Shown here in pieces: positions 25,898-33,899 of a stretch of 64,000 bases of DNA; the stretch's first letter is position 1; each line of letters begins with the position of its first letter. The notes under the pieces are model-generated. The model worked only from the letters and a program-made list of their open reading frames with translations. It did no database searches and was not told where the DNA came from. The stretch covers positions 1-64,000 of the forward strand of contig JADJHR010000007.1 of the NCBI GenBank assembly GCA_016707445.1, read 5' to 3'. The DNA is from Rubrivivax sp. (GTDB taxonomy: Bacteria; Pseudomonadota; Gammaproteobacteria; Burkholderiales; Burkholderiaceae_C). A program made the position numbers and the translations under genes.

Positions 25898-26926
25898 ATG
25901 CTGATCGAAGCGGGCCAGGCCCCGGCGGCCGCGGCCACATTGCTGGCGGCCGAGACCGAGAGCTTGGCCACGCTGGGCCAGACCCTGCGCCAACGGCCAC
26001 CGCGCGCGATGCTCACCGTGGCCCGCGGCAGCAGCGACCATGCAGCGCATTACCTAGGCTACCTGGTGATGGCCCGGCTCGGGCGGCTGGTGACCTCGTT
26101 GCCGATGTCAGTGCTGACGCTGTACCAGTCCAGTCTGGACTGCGAGGGCCTGCTCGCGCTCGCTTTCTCACAATCGGGCCAGAGCCCCGACCTGGTGGAA
26201 CCGATTCGAACCCTGGGCGCGCAGGGTGCGCGCACCTTGGCGCTGGTCAACGACGCCGCATCACCGCTGGCGCGCGCGGCGCAGCAGCACATCCCGCTGC
26301 ACGCCGGTGCCGAACTCAGCGTGGCCGCCACCAAGAGCTTCATCACCCAGCTGGTGGCAGCTGCTGCATTGGTGTCGGCCTGGCAGCAGGATGCATCCTT
26401 CAGCCGTGCGCTGCAGCAGCTGCCGATCGCCCTGGAGCAGGCCCTGAGGCAGGACTGGGACGACGCCGTGCACGCGCTGCTGGCCACCGAGCGGCTCTAC
26501 GTCATCGCCCGCGGCACCGGCCTGCCCATCGCGATGGAAGCGGCACTGAAGTTCAAGGAGGTCTGCGGCATCCAGGCCGAAGCCTTCTCTGGCGCCGAGG
26601 TTCAGCATGGCCCGATGGCCTTGGTCGAGCGAGGGTTCACGCTGCTCATCCTTGCGCCCCATGGCCCGGCCCAGGCCGGTCTGCTGGCACTGGCCGGTGA
26701 CATGCACGCCCGCGGCGCGCGCGTGTTGCTGGCCGCCCCGCCGGGCACACGCGGCATGCCCGCCACGCCCTGCCTGCAATTGCCGATGGTCGCGACCGGC
26801 AACGTCGACCTCGACCCCATCGCAGCGGTGCAAAGCTTCTATCCGATGGTGGAGGCGCTGGCCCGTGCGCGCGGCCTGCATCCTGACCGGCCGCGGCACC
26901 TGCAAAAGGTCACGCGCACTTGTTGA
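25898..26926 (+). CDS. SIS-domain sugar-phosphate isomerase/deaminase (GlmS C-half or NagB-II-like)
   Basis: A 342-residue protein with two SIS domains resembling the isomerase half of GlmS without the glutaminase domain. Visible are TVARGSSDHAAHYLGY, LAFSQSGQSPDLVEPI, LSVAATKSFITQ, VIARGTGLPIAMEAALKFKE and EAFSGAEVQHGPMALVE, and the C-terminal KVTRTC. Given nagA immediately upstream, it is probably a NagB-II-type glucosamine-6-phosphate deaminase converting GlcN-6-P to fructose-6-P and ammonia. AgaS-like isomerase activity is an alternative. It starts 8 nt after the nagA stop. Confidence 0.9.
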   Translation: MLIEAGQAPAAAATLLAAETESLATLGQTLRQRPPRAMLTVARGSSDHAAHYLGYLVMARLGRLVTSLPMSVLTLYQSSLDCEGLLALAFSQSGQSPDLVEPIRTLGAQGARTLALVNDAASPLARAAQQHIPLHAGAELSVAATKSFITQLVAAAALVSAWQQDASFSRALQQLPIALEQALRQDWDDAVHALLATERLYVIARGTGLPIAMEAALKFKEVCGIQAEAFSGAEVQHGPMALVERGFTLLILAPHGPAQAGLLALAGDMHARGARVLLAAPPGTRGMPATPCLQLPMVATGNVDLDPIAAVQSFYPMVEALARARGLHPDRPRHLQKVTRTC

Positions 26927-26942
26927 CTCGAGCGCCCCCAAT

Positions 26943-26971
26943 TTGCATTTGTCTGCATATTGTGATATTAT
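26943..26971 (+). promoter_or_regulatory. Candidate sigma-70 promoter giving a leaderless transcript
   Basis: TTGCAT (26943-26948) and TATTAT (26966-26971) are spaced by exactly 17 nt in a markedly AT-rich stretch. The -10 box ends 6 nt before the ATG at 26978, so transcription would start at or next to the start codon. No Shine-Dalgarno sequence lies between. The -10 matches the consensus at five of six positions. Confidence 0.55.
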
Positions 26972-26977
26972 TCTCGC

Positions 26978-27364
26978 ATGAGCAAAACTACCCAGAAAAC
27001 CCCCCTCCAGAATCTACTTATCACCACCTCAGAAAATGCCGCGGGTTTCTCCGTCAGTGGCATTACAGGTTATGCGCCTGAATTGGTGCGACGCGTCGCC
27101 AACGCCCTGGTGAAATCAGGCGACTTGGTGCGTGCCAAGCTCGGCGCACGGTCGGTCCGGTATTTTGCGAACGACGATTTGGCCAGGGCCTACCAGGCCG
27201 GCCAGGCCCCCGCCCGGCGCGGTGCCACGGCGGTGCTGGGCCCGCGAACCAAAGCCCGCTGGAGCGCCGACGAGCCGGGCATCATCACGCCGCAGACCAA
27301 GATCTACATCGCCCCGCCACTGCCGCGGCGCGTGCTTCGCACCAACACCTATACGCAGTTCTGA
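26978..27364 (+). CDS. Orphan protein with a winged-helix-like N-terminus
   Basis: I do not recognise this 128-residue protein. Residues about 8-70 (LQNLLITTSENAAGFSVSGI, then YAPELVRRVANALVKSGDLV and KLGARSVRYFAND) have the helix-turn-helix plus wing rhythm of small winged-helix DNA-binding domains. The rest is basic and proline-rich, ending KIYIAPPLPRRVLRTNTYTQ plus a final Phe. Its 5' end has lower GC and more ordinary codons (AAA, CTA, ACA) than its neighbours, which suggests recent acquisition. It has its own strong promoter and is followed by a GC-rich hairpin, so it is a single-gene unit. A repressor or mobile-element-derived protein is possible. Confidence 0.7.
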   Translation: MSKTTQKTPLQNLLITTSENAAGFSVSGITGYAPELVRRVANALVKSGDLVRAKLGARSVRYFANDDLARAYQAGQAPARRGATAVLGPRTKARWSADEPGIITPQTKIYIAPPLPRRVLRTNTYTQF

Positions 27365-27380
27365 GCGTCACCGGGGGCCG

Positions 27381-27403
27381 GCGCCGGCCGGCTCGGCCGG
27401 CGC
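27381..27403. terminator. GC-rich hairpin between convergent genes
   Basis: A perfect 10-bp stem, GCGCCGGCCG (27381-27390) and CGGCCGGCGC (27394-27403), with a 3-nt loop. It lies 17 nt after the stop at 27364 and 11 nt before the end of the convergent small ORF. There is no T-run, so it may act as a bidirectional barrier or need Rho. Confidence 0.45.
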
Positions 27404-27413
27404 TACGCTGCTC

Positions 27414-27590
27414 TCAGCGCTGCAGCTGTGACAAGCGCAGCATGAGCTTGACATATTCCAAATGCGCGGCCAGTTCAGACAACTGGTCGCGCAGCTGTGT
27501 CAGCGCTGCCAGTTGCCCTTGCAGCGGATGACCATCAGGCAAGGCTGGCGTGTGGGGATGGGAGCTTTCATCAGGTGATGCGTTGGGCAT
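27414..27590 (-). CDS. Small coiled-coil protein, 58 residues, unknown
   Basis: A short open frame (ATG at 27590) encoding a polar, proline/histidine-rich N-terminus followed by a leucine-heptad helix (LQGQLAALTQLRDQLSELAA, then HLEYVKLMLRLSQLQR). The helix resembles SlyX-like or other small oligomerising coiled coils, but I cannot name the family. It follows argE on the same strand after about 100 nt that contain a GC-rich hairpin. The amphipathic pattern argues for a real gene, but length alone does not exclude chance. Confidence 0.45.
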   Translation of the reverse strand: MPNASPDESSHPHTPALPDGHPLQGQLAALTQLRDQLSELAAHLEYVKLMLRLSQLQR

Positions 27591-27659
27591 GGCTTGCAAT
27601 CCGTCGCGGATCAAGAGCTGGGAGCCAGCATCGTCGCCCTTTCGCGCTTCGCCGCCATC

Positions 27660-27674
27660 CCCCCGGCCCGGGGG
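27660..27674 (-). terminator. Hairpin downstream of argE
   Basis: CCCCCG (27660-27665) and CGGGGG (27669-27674) can pair with a 3-nt loop, 17 nt beyond the argE stop on the minus strand. There is no T-tract; a weak terminator or 3'-end stabiliser is plausible. Confidence 0.3.
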
Positions 27675-27691
27675 CATCCCTCAACCCGGGG

Positions 27692-28861
27692 TCAGGGATT
27701 GCCGCCCGTGCGCAACGCAGCCAGAAAACCCTCGCAAGCTGCCAGCTGCGCCAAACTGACATATTCGTCGGCCTGGTGCGCCTGATCAATATATCCCGGT
27801 CCGCAGACCACCGTCGGAATGCCCGCCTGCTGAAACAGGCCGGCCTCGGTGCCAAAACCCACCAAGGTGGTCTGGTGTGTGCCTGCCAGACGCTGGGCCA
27901 GTTGCACTGCCGGGTCGTCCGCACTGGCCAGAAAGGCCGGCATTTCACACAGCGGCTCAAAGCGCAGGCCGGTGGCAGGGTCGACGGCATGCATCGCCGG
28001 TTCGAGGCTGGCTGCGTAGTCGGTCAGCCTGGCCTGCATGGCCAGCGCATCGCTGCCCGGCACGTTGCGGAACTCGTAGTGGAAGTGGCAATCCTCGGGC
28101 ACCACGTTGTCGGCGATGCCGCCGTGCATCACCCCCACCGCGGCGGTGGTGAACGGTGCCTCGAAGCCTTCGTAGAACGGCCCGTCGGCGCGCCAGGCGT
28201 CGGCCATGTCAGCCAGCCGCGTGACCACCCGCGCCGCGGTCTCGATCGCATTCACCGCCTTGGGCGTCTGCGACGAATGCGCGGCCTTGCCCTTGACGCA
28301 GCAACGCCAGCGATAGACCCCCTTGTGCGCCAGCGCCGGCAGCATGCCGGTGGGCTCGCCGACGATGCAGCGGTCGGGACTCAGACCGGCATCCTTCAGG
28401 TCGGCAATCAGGTGGCGCACGCCGAAGCCGCCGACCTCCTCGTCGTAGCTGAAGGCCAGGTGCACGGCAAAGGGCAGATCGGCCTGCAAGAAGGCCGCCG
28501 CCTGCGCCACGGTCAGCCCGATGTAGCCCTTCATGTCGGCGCTGCCACGGCCGTACAGCCGGCCGTCGCGCACGTCGGCCCCCAGCGGGTCGACCGTCCA
28601 GGCCTGGCCGGTCCAGGGTACGGTGTCGGTGTGACCCGACAGGATCACGCCGCCAGGCTTGCCACTGCCCAGCGTCGCAAACAGGTTGGCCTTGCGGCCC
28701 TCGGCATCTCGTGTCAGGCGCAGCGGCACCTGCAGGCTGCGCAAGTGATCGGCGATGCACTCGATCAGCGCCAGGTTGGACTGGTCGCTGACGGTGTTGA
28801 AGCGCACCAGGCGCTGCACCCAGGCCAGGCCGTCGGCTGAAGGTGTGGTGTTTTCGTTCAT
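27692..28861 (-). CDS. argE: Acetylornithine deacetylase ArgE (M20 family)
   Basis: A 389-residue M20 metallopeptidase-fold enzyme hydrolysing N-acetylornithine to ornithine in arginine synthesis. Metal and catalytic motifs are ILSGHTDTVPWTGQ, LYGRGSADMKGYIG, SYDEEVGGFGVRHL, IVGEPTGMLPALAHKG and a final histidine in GTEAGLFQQAGIPTVVCGPG / DQAHQADEYV. Length and the WRCCVKGKAAHSS dimerisation segment match ArgE of proteobacteria. The ATG at 28861 was chosen since upstream codons run into the divergent dehydratase leader. Some Burkholderiales paralogs act on other N-acyl amino acids. Confidence 0.92.
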   Translation of the reverse strand: MNENTTPSADGLAWVQRLVRFNTVSDQSNLALIECIADHLRSLQVPLRLTRDAEGRKANLFATLGSGKPGGVILSGHTDTVPWTGQAWTVDPLGADVRDGRLYGRGSADMKGYIGLTVAQAAAFLQADLPFAVHLAFSYDEEVGGFGVRHLIADLKDAGLSPDRCIVGEPTGMLPALAHKGVYRWRCCVKGKAAHSSQTPKAVNAIETAARVVTRLADMADAWRADGPFYEGFEAPFTTAAVGVMHGGIADNVVPEDCHFHYEFRNVPGSDALAMQARLTDYAASLEPAMHAVDPATGLRFEPLCEMPAFLASADDPAVQLAQRLAGTHQTTLVGFGTEAGLFQQAGIPTVVCGPGYIDQAHQADEYVSLAQLAACEGFLAALRTGGNP

Positions 28862-28959
28862 GCGGCGATGGTAGCGAAGCCGCAGCGCGGCAGCCCATAC
28901 CCCGGCTAGACTGCCCGGCTTCCAATGCCACCTCCGCCCAGGGGCAAGGAGCCGACCGC

Positions 28960-29931
28960 GTGCACATCCCGTCACCTGAACCCCTGTCCACGCTCAGCCC
29001 CGACGCTTTGCGCCAGGCGGTGCGGCAGGCACAGGGCCGCATCGGCGCCGACCTGCGGCGCACACCGCTGTGGCGGCTGCCCGGCGCGGCACTGGGTCTG
29101 GATCTGGCCGAGGTCTGGCTCAAGCTCGAACACCTGCAGGTCGGCGGCAGCTTCAAGGCGCGTGGCATGTTCAATCGCATGCGCAGCCTGCCGGTGCCCG
29201 CGGCCGGTGTAGTGGTGGCCTCGGGCGGCAACGCCGGCATCGCCGTGGCCACCGCCGCCCGGTCGCTGGGCGTGCGCTGCGAGGTCTTCCTGCCCGAGCT
29301 GGCCACCGCAGCCAAGCGCGCCGCGCTGGCCGCCCTGGGCGCGACTGTCAACGTGCAGGGCGCGGTCTACAACGAGGCGCTGGCCGCCTGCCTGGTGCGC
29401 CAGCAGCAGACCGGCGCCTTGCTGATGCACGCCTACGACCAGCCCGAAGTGGTGATCGGCGCGGGCACCTTGGCCGCCGAGATCGAGGACGATGTCGGCC
29501 TGCCCGACCGCGTATTGGTCAGCGTGGGCGGTGGCGGCCTGATCGCCGGCATCGCCGCCTGGTGCGGCACACGTTGCCGGGTCGAGGCACTTGAGCCCGA
29601 TCTGGCACCGACGCTGCATGCCGCGCGCCTTGCCGGAGAACCGGTGGACGTGTCGGTCGGTGGCCTGGCCGCCGATTCGCTGGGCGCGAAACGCATCGGC
29701 GCCATCGCCTGGGGCCTGAGCCAGCGCTTCGTGGCCGACAGCCATCTGCTGGCCGACAGTGCCATCCGCAGCGCCCAGCAGCGCTTGTGGCGGGACCTGC
29801 GCCTGGCTGTCGAACCGGCCGCCGCGCTCGGCCTGGCGATGCTTTGGAGCGGCGCGTTGGTGCCGGCACCGACCGAGCGTGTCGCGGTGGTGCTGTGCGG
29901 CGCCAACTTCGATCCGGCCAGCCTGGCCTGA
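28960..29931 (+). CDS. Threonine/serine dehydratase-like PLP enzyme
   Basis: A 323-residue fold-type II PLP enzyme related to catabolic threonine dehydratase and serine racemase. The PLP lysine is in VGGSFKARGMFNRM, the phosphate-binding glycine loop is VSVGGGGLIAGIAAW, and SGGNAGIAVATAA binds the substrate carboxylate. It begins at a GTG (28960), with AAGGAG 8 nt upstream, which fixes the start. It lacks the ACT regulatory domain of biosynthetic IlvA. It diverges from argE across 98 nt. Specificity (Thr, Ser or hydroxy-aspartate) is open. Confidence 0.9.
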   Translation: MHIPSPEPLSTLSPDALRQAVRQAQGRIGADLRRTPLWRLPGAALGLDLAEVWLKLEHLQVGGSFKARGMFNRMRSLPVPAAGVVVASGGNAGIAVATAARSLGVRCEVFLPELATAAKRAALAALGATVNVQGAVYNEALAACLVRQQQTGALLMHAYDQPEVVIGAGTLAAEIEDDVGLPDRVLVSVGGGGLIAGIAAWCGTRCRVEALEPDLAPTLHAARLAGEPVDVSVGGLAADSLGAKRIGAIAWGLSQRFVADSHLLADSAIRSAQQRLWRDLRLAVEPAAALGLAMLWSGALVPAPTERVAVVLCGANFDPASLA

Positions 29932-29983
29932 GCCGCGGGCTACCATTGGCCCCAACAAGGGTGCACAGCACGAGGAGGCCATC

Positions 29984-30602
29984 ATGCCCGTGATCGTGAT
30001 CGCCAACCCCAAGGGCGGGGTCGGCAAGAGCACGCTGGCGACCAACGTGGCCGGGCTGGCTGGCACGGCAGGGTCATGCGGTGATGCTGGGCGATGTCGA
30101 CCGCCAGCAGTCGGCGCGCCAATGGCTGGCGCTGCGCGCGCCGCAACTGCCCCCCATACGCAGCTGGGACGTCGACAACGACCACATCGTGCGGCCCCCC
30201 AAAGGCACCACGCACGTGGTCTTGGACACGCCGGCCGGGTTGCACGGCAAGCGGCTGGACGCGGTGCTGCGCATCGCCGACAAGCTGCTGATCCCGCTGC
30301 AGCCCAGCCTGTTCGACATCCAGGCCACACACCTGTTCATCCAGGCGCTGCAGGCGCACCGGCGCAGCGCGCAGATCAGCCTCGGCCTGGTCGGCATGCG
30401 GGTGAAGGAACACACCCTGTCCAACGAACATCTGCACCAGTACCTGGCCACGCTGCCGGTGCCGGTGGTGGCCTGGCTGCGCGACACGCAGAACTACGTG
30501 CAGCTGGCCGCGCGCGGCCTGACGCTGTGGGACGTGGCGCCCAGCCGCGTCGAGCGCGACCTCGAACAATGGAATCCCGTTTCGGAGTGGTTGACCCGAT
30601 GA
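29984..30602 (+). CDS. ParA/MinD-like P-loop ATPase, frameshifted near 30060
   Basis: The N-terminus PVIVIANPKGGVGKSTLATN carries the deviant Walker A motif KGGVGKST of ParA/MinD ATPases. After VAGL the frame shifts by one extra G in GGGCTGGCTGGCACGG (about 30055-30062). The other frame continues as LARQGHAVMLGDVDRQQSARQ, with the Walker A' aspartate, then THVVLDTPAGLHG and a normal C-terminus, giving about 205 residues. No ParB or parS-like sequence is nearby, so this is an orphan chromosomal ParA, perhaps positioning another cellular structure. The stop overlaps the MaoC start (ATGA). Confidence 0.85.
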
Positions 30603-31060
30603 ATCAATACGCACACCTGCACGACCTGGCCGCACGCGTCGGCAGCGAGATCGGCGTCAGCGACTGGCTGACGGTGGACCAGGCCCGCATCCAGCTGTTT
30701 GCCGACGCCACCGGCGACCAGCAATGGATCCATGTCGATCCTGATCGGGCCGCGCAGGGCCCTTACGGCAGTACGGTGGCGCATGGCTTCCTCACCCTGA
30801 GCCTGCTGCCCGAACTGGCGCGCACCGCGTTCACGCTCGGCGACGTGGGCATGGGCATCAACTACGGCCTGAACAAGGTGCGCTTTCCGGCGCCGGTGAA
30901 AAGCGGCGCCCGCATCCGCGCGCGCTTCAGGCTGATCGCCTTCGACCCCTTGCCCGGCGGCGCGCAGCTGACGCTCGAAGTGACGATGGAGGTCGAGGGC
31001 GGCGACAAGCCGGTGTGCGTGGCCGAATCGCTGTCACGCCGCTACACGCAGGCGGCGTGA
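30599..31060 (+). CDS. MaoC-like (R)-specific enoyl-CoA hydratase/dehydratase
   Basis: A 153-residue hotdog-fold hydratase. The catalytic segment is LFADATGDQQWIHVDPDRA, with the Asp/His pair of the MaoC signature, followed by GPYGSTVAHGFLTLSLLPEL. It hydrates enoyl-CoA to (R)-3-hydroxyacyl-CoA, often feeding polyhydroxyalkanoate synthesis. It overlaps the ParA-like gene by 4 nt, an unusual pairing. The NYGLNKVRFPAPV strand is also typical of the family. No PHA synthase gene is in the window. Confidence 0.92.
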   Translation: MNQYAHLHDLAARVGSEIGVSDWLTVDQARIQLFADATGDQQWIHVDPDRAAQGPYGSTVAHGFLTLSLLPELARTAFTLGDVGMGINYGLNKVRFPAPVKSGARIRARFRLIAFDPLPGGAQLTLEVTMEVEGGDKPVCVAESLSRRYTQAA

Positions 31061-31147
31061 AGGCCTCCGGCGAATCCCACTTTCGGGGGGCCAGGGCGGA
31101 CGGATCACTCGCATAGGATGCCGGGCGCGTCGCTTGAGGAGGACCCG

Positions 31148-31870
31148 ATGAACGTACTGCTGGTCGACGACCATCCGCTGATCCTGTCGGCGCTGCAGAC
31201 CGTGATCCGCGGGTTGGGTGACGACGTGGTGGTGGAAGGCGTGGACAGCGCCGCCGCCGCGCGCGCGCTGCTGCAGCGAGACGCCAACTTCGATCTTGTG
31301 CTGCTCGACCTGGCACTGGGAGACGCCGACGGCTTCGACGTGCTGGTCGAGCTGCGCCAGACCTATCCGGCGCTGCCGGTGGTGGTGGTGTCGGCGTCGG
31401 AACGTGCCAGCGACGTGATCCGCGCCATCGACCTTGGCGCGATGGGTTTCGTGCCCAAGCGATCGTCGAATGCGCAACTGACCGAGGCGCTGAAGATGGT
31501 GATGTCGGGCGGCCTGTACGTACCGCCGATGATGCTGGGCCTGCAGGGCAGCGCTGCGCCGGAAGTCGATACCGTGCCGTCGGTGATGCACACGCAGGCT
31601 GCCCCGCTGGGGACGCTGGCCGGGCCCGAGCGCCACCAGCAGGTGCTGGCCATGGAATCCATCGGCCTTACACCGCGCCAGACGGAGGTACTGGGCCTGC
31701 TGCTCAAGGGCCTGCCGAACAAGCTGATCGCGCGCGAGCTCAGCCTCTCGGTCGAGACCGTCAAGGACCATGTCGCGGCGGTGCTGCGCGCGCTCAACGT
31801 CAGCACGCGCACGCAGGCCGTGCTCGCCGTCAGCCAGATGACCCAGGATGGCCATCGCCGCAGCGGCTGA
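31148..31870 (+). CDS. NarL/LuxR-type response regulator
   Basis: A 240-residue two-domain regulator. The receiver domain (about 1-120) has the acidic pair in LLVDDHP and the phosphoacceptor D54 in LVLLDLALGDADG, plus the lysine in GFVPKRSS. The LuxR HTH (about 170-232) reads LTPRQTEVLGLLLKGLPNKLIARE, split here as LTPRQTEVLGLLLKG and LPNKLIARELSLSVETVK. The start is supported by GAGGAGGA 4 nt upstream. The hybrid kinase gene begins 23 nt before its stop, so the two are almost certainly partners. Confidence 0.93.
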   Translation: MNVLLVDDHPLILSALQTVIRGLGDDVVVEGVDSAAAARALLQRDANFDLVLLDLALGDADGFDVLVELRQTYPALPVVVVSASERASDVIRAIDLGAMGFVPKRSSNAQLTEALKMVMSGGLYVPPMMLGLQGSAAPEVDTVPSVMHTQAAPLGTLAGPERHQQVLAMESIGLTPRQTEVLGLLLKGLPNKLIARELSLSVETVKDHVAAVLRALNVSTRTQAVLAVSQMTQDGHRRSG

Positions 31871-33734
31871 GGCGATGGCAGTCGCTTCCCAGCTGGCCGA
31901 ACCAGCCGAACCCATCGAAAGCACGAACCTGACCGAACCCGCAGGCGCGGCGGTTGCACGCCGCTCGCAGCGTGACATCGACCACCTGCGCGCGCTGATG
32001 CAGCAGACCCCGGCCAGCCTGACAGGCAACGCCATCGGCATCGGCTTGATGCTGGCGATGTATGGGGGCCTGGCGGCGGCGCCCGCGCTGCTGGCCGCCT
32101 GGGGACTGCTGAGCATCGGCCTTTGGCTCACCCGCCTGTGGCATTACCGGCGCTACCGGCGCCACCCCGACGCCGACACCGGAACGCTGACGCGTTGGCG
32201 GCGCAGCTGGCGGGCGCTGGTGATCTCGCAAGGGGCGATGTGGGGCACGGCGTCGTGGATCTTCTGGGGTCTGGGCACGCCGTACCACGGCCTGGCGTTG
32301 ATCTTCATCGTGTTCACCTACTGCATGGCTTCGGTGCAGCTGCTGTCGGCGCAGCGCAGGATATTCGTGGCCTTCATCTGCGTGGTGATGCTGCCCTTGA
32401 TCGTGCGAGTGGCCAGTGACAGCGGGCACGCCTGGCACTGGCAGCTGGCCAGCCTGTTGACCATCATCTTCGGCATCACGGCGCTGATGGGACGCACCTA
32501 CGGCAGCGCACTGGGGCAGGCGATCGCACTGAAGGCACGCACCGAAGAGCTGGCCGGCCAGTTGCGCGTGGAGATGGCAACGGCCGAGACCGCACGCCGC
32601 GCGGCCGAGGCCGCCAGCCGGGCCAAGACGCAGTTCTTTGCCGCCGCCAGTCATGACCTGCGCCAACCGCTGCACGCCATGGGCCTGTTCGCCGAGGCCT
32701 TGCGCCAGCGCAGTCGCGATCCCGAGGTGGCCGGCCTGGTGAACAGCATCAACGAATCGGTCGACGCGCTGGAAGGGCTGTTCGGCGAGCTGCTGGACAT
32801 CACCCGCATCGACACCGGCGGGGTCGAGGTCAGCCCGGCACCGCTGCGCATGCGCGAGCTGTTCAGTCGCTTGCGCCTGCACTTCGAACCGACGGCCTTC
32901 GAGAAGGGCCTGATGCTGAGCTTTCACGGTGAGCAGCATGTGGCGCAGGCCGACCCGGTGCTGCTGGAGCGCATCCTGCGCAACCTGGTCAGCAACGCCA
33001 TCCGCTACAGCGACGATGGCGGCGTGCTGGTCAGCTGCCGCGCTCGTCAAGGGCGGCTGCGACTGCAGGTCTGGGACACCGGCATCGGAATTGCCGAAAG
33101 TGCGCTGCCGCGCATCTTCGACGAGTTCTACCAGGTCAACCCCTCACGTCCCCTGGAGCCGCACCAGCGCAAGGGCCTGGGACTGGGGCTGCCCATCGTC
33201 AAGCGGCTGGCCGCGCTGATGGACGCGCCACTGACCGTTCGTTCGCGCCCTGGCCATGGCACGGTCTTCACCCTGGAAGTGCCCGCCGGCAGGCTCAGCC
33301 GCACGGCCGAGGCGGTGCGGGGCAAGCGCAACCTGCCCTTGGGGCTGACCCTGCAGGACCGTCTGATCGTGGTGGTCGAAGACGAGGTGGCGGTGCGCGA
33401 GGGCCTGGTGGTGGTGCTGCAGGCCTGGGGCGCCGCCGTGCTGGCCTTCGACACCGTGTCGGCGCTCGAAGCCTGGTTGGCCGGCGCACCGGCAGAAAGG
33501 CCAGACCTGGCGCTGGTGGACTTTCGCCTGCCCGACAGCCGCACCGGCATCGACGCGCTGGTGGCGCTGCGCCGCCAATGGCCGACACCCCGCCTGCCGG
33601 CCATCATGATCACCGGCAGCAGCCTGGGCGGCCACGAAGATCAGGCCCAGACGCACGACTACCATCTGCTGATCAAGCCCGTGCTGCCGAACAAGTTGCG
33701 CGCCATGATCGCCTTCAAGCTGGACATGCGCTAG
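31848..33734 (+). CDS. Membrane hybrid sensor histidine kinase with C-terminal receiver
   Basis: A 628-residue kinase. An N-terminal region of about six hydrophobic helices (about 60-215) serves as sensor or anchor without a recognisable periplasmic domain. HisKA follows with FFAAASHDLRQPLHAMGL (H269), then HATPase_c (LLERILRNLVSNAIRYSD, DTGIGIAESALP, GLGLGLPIVKRLA). The C-terminal receiver has VVVEDEVAVREG and D558 in LALVDFRLPDS. The SHDLRQPLHA H-box is of the kind paired with LuxR-type regulators in betaproteobacteria, and the regulator is encoded just upstream (23-nt overlap). The signal is unknown. The gene stops 11 nt before a FliA-like promoter. Confidence 0.92.
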   Translation: MAIAAAAEAMAVASQLAEPAEPIESTNLTEPAGAAVARRSQRDIDHLRALMQQTPASLTGNAIGIGLMLAMYGGLAAAPALLAAWGLLSIGLWLTRLWHYRRYRRHPDADTGTLTRWRRSWRALVISQGAMWGTASWIFWGLGTPYHGLALIFIVFTYCMASVQLLSAQRRIFVAFICVVMLPLIVRVASDSGHAWHWQLASLLTIIFGITALMGRTYGSALGQAIALKARTEELAGQLRVEMATAETARRAAEAASRAKTQFFAAASHDLRQPLHAMGLFAEALRQRSRDPEVAGLVNSINESVDALEGLFGELLDITRIDTGGVEVSPAPLRMRELFSRLRLHFEPTAFEKGLMLSFHGEQHVAQADPVLLERILRNLVSNAIRYSDDGGVLVSCRARQGRLRLQVWDTGIGIAESALPRIFDEFYQVNPSRPLEPHQRKGLGLGLPIVKRLAALMDAPLTVRSRPGHGTVFTLEVPAGRLSRTAEAVRGKRNLPLGLTLQDRLIVVVEDEVAVREGLVVVLQAWGAAVLAFDTVSALEAWLAGAPAERPDLALVDFRLPDSRTGIDALVALRRQWPTPRLPAIMITGSSLGGHEDQAQTHDYHLLIKPVLPNKLRAMIAFKLDMR

Positions 33735-33744
33735 CCGCGCCGGC

Positions 33745-33771
33745 TCAAGTTCGCCGGCAGGTCGACGATAA
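33745..33771 (+). promoter_or_regulatory. Candidate sigma-28 (FliA) promoter for the HD-GYP gene
   Basis: TCAAGTTC (33745-33752), an 11-nt spacer and GACGATAA (33764-33771) fit the flagellar sigma-28 consensus TAAAGTTT-N11-GCCGATAA closely, with the correct spacing. It lies 128 nt upstream of the HD-GYP start codon and just beyond the kinase stop codon. If real, it puts a predicted c-di-GMP phosphodiesterase in the late flagellar regulon. Confidence 0.55.
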
Positions 33772-33837
33772 CTCCCCACAAGGGGCCACCGATCACGGCC
33801 CGGCCGCGCGCAACGAGGCCATCCCCGACGCTCTGCG

Positions 33838-33899
33838 AAGTACCTCCCAAGCACCTGCCAAGCACCTGCCGAACACCTGCCAAGCACTTGCCCAGCACC
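33838..33899 (+). repeat. 11-bp tandem repeat abutting a start codon
   Basis: Five 11-bp units plus a 7-nt partial sixth run without gaps up to the ATG at 33900. The consensus is AAGCACCTGCC; units begin at 33838, 33849, 33860, 33871 and 33882 and differ by 0-2 bases, and the partial copy is 33893-33899. The array replaces the expected ribosome-binding site. A period of 11 is about one helical turn, so repeats would present the same DNA face, or the array might vary in copy number. Confidence 0.85.

Noticed and set aside
29984..30602. Plasmid or chromosome partition locus
   Set aside because: No ParB gene or parS-like palindrome follows; the downstream gene is a MaoC hydratase.
33838..33899. 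11-bp repeats as CRISPR, plasmid iterons or transposon ends
   Set aside because: Units are contiguous with no spacers, no replication or cas genes are near, and there are no target-site duplications.
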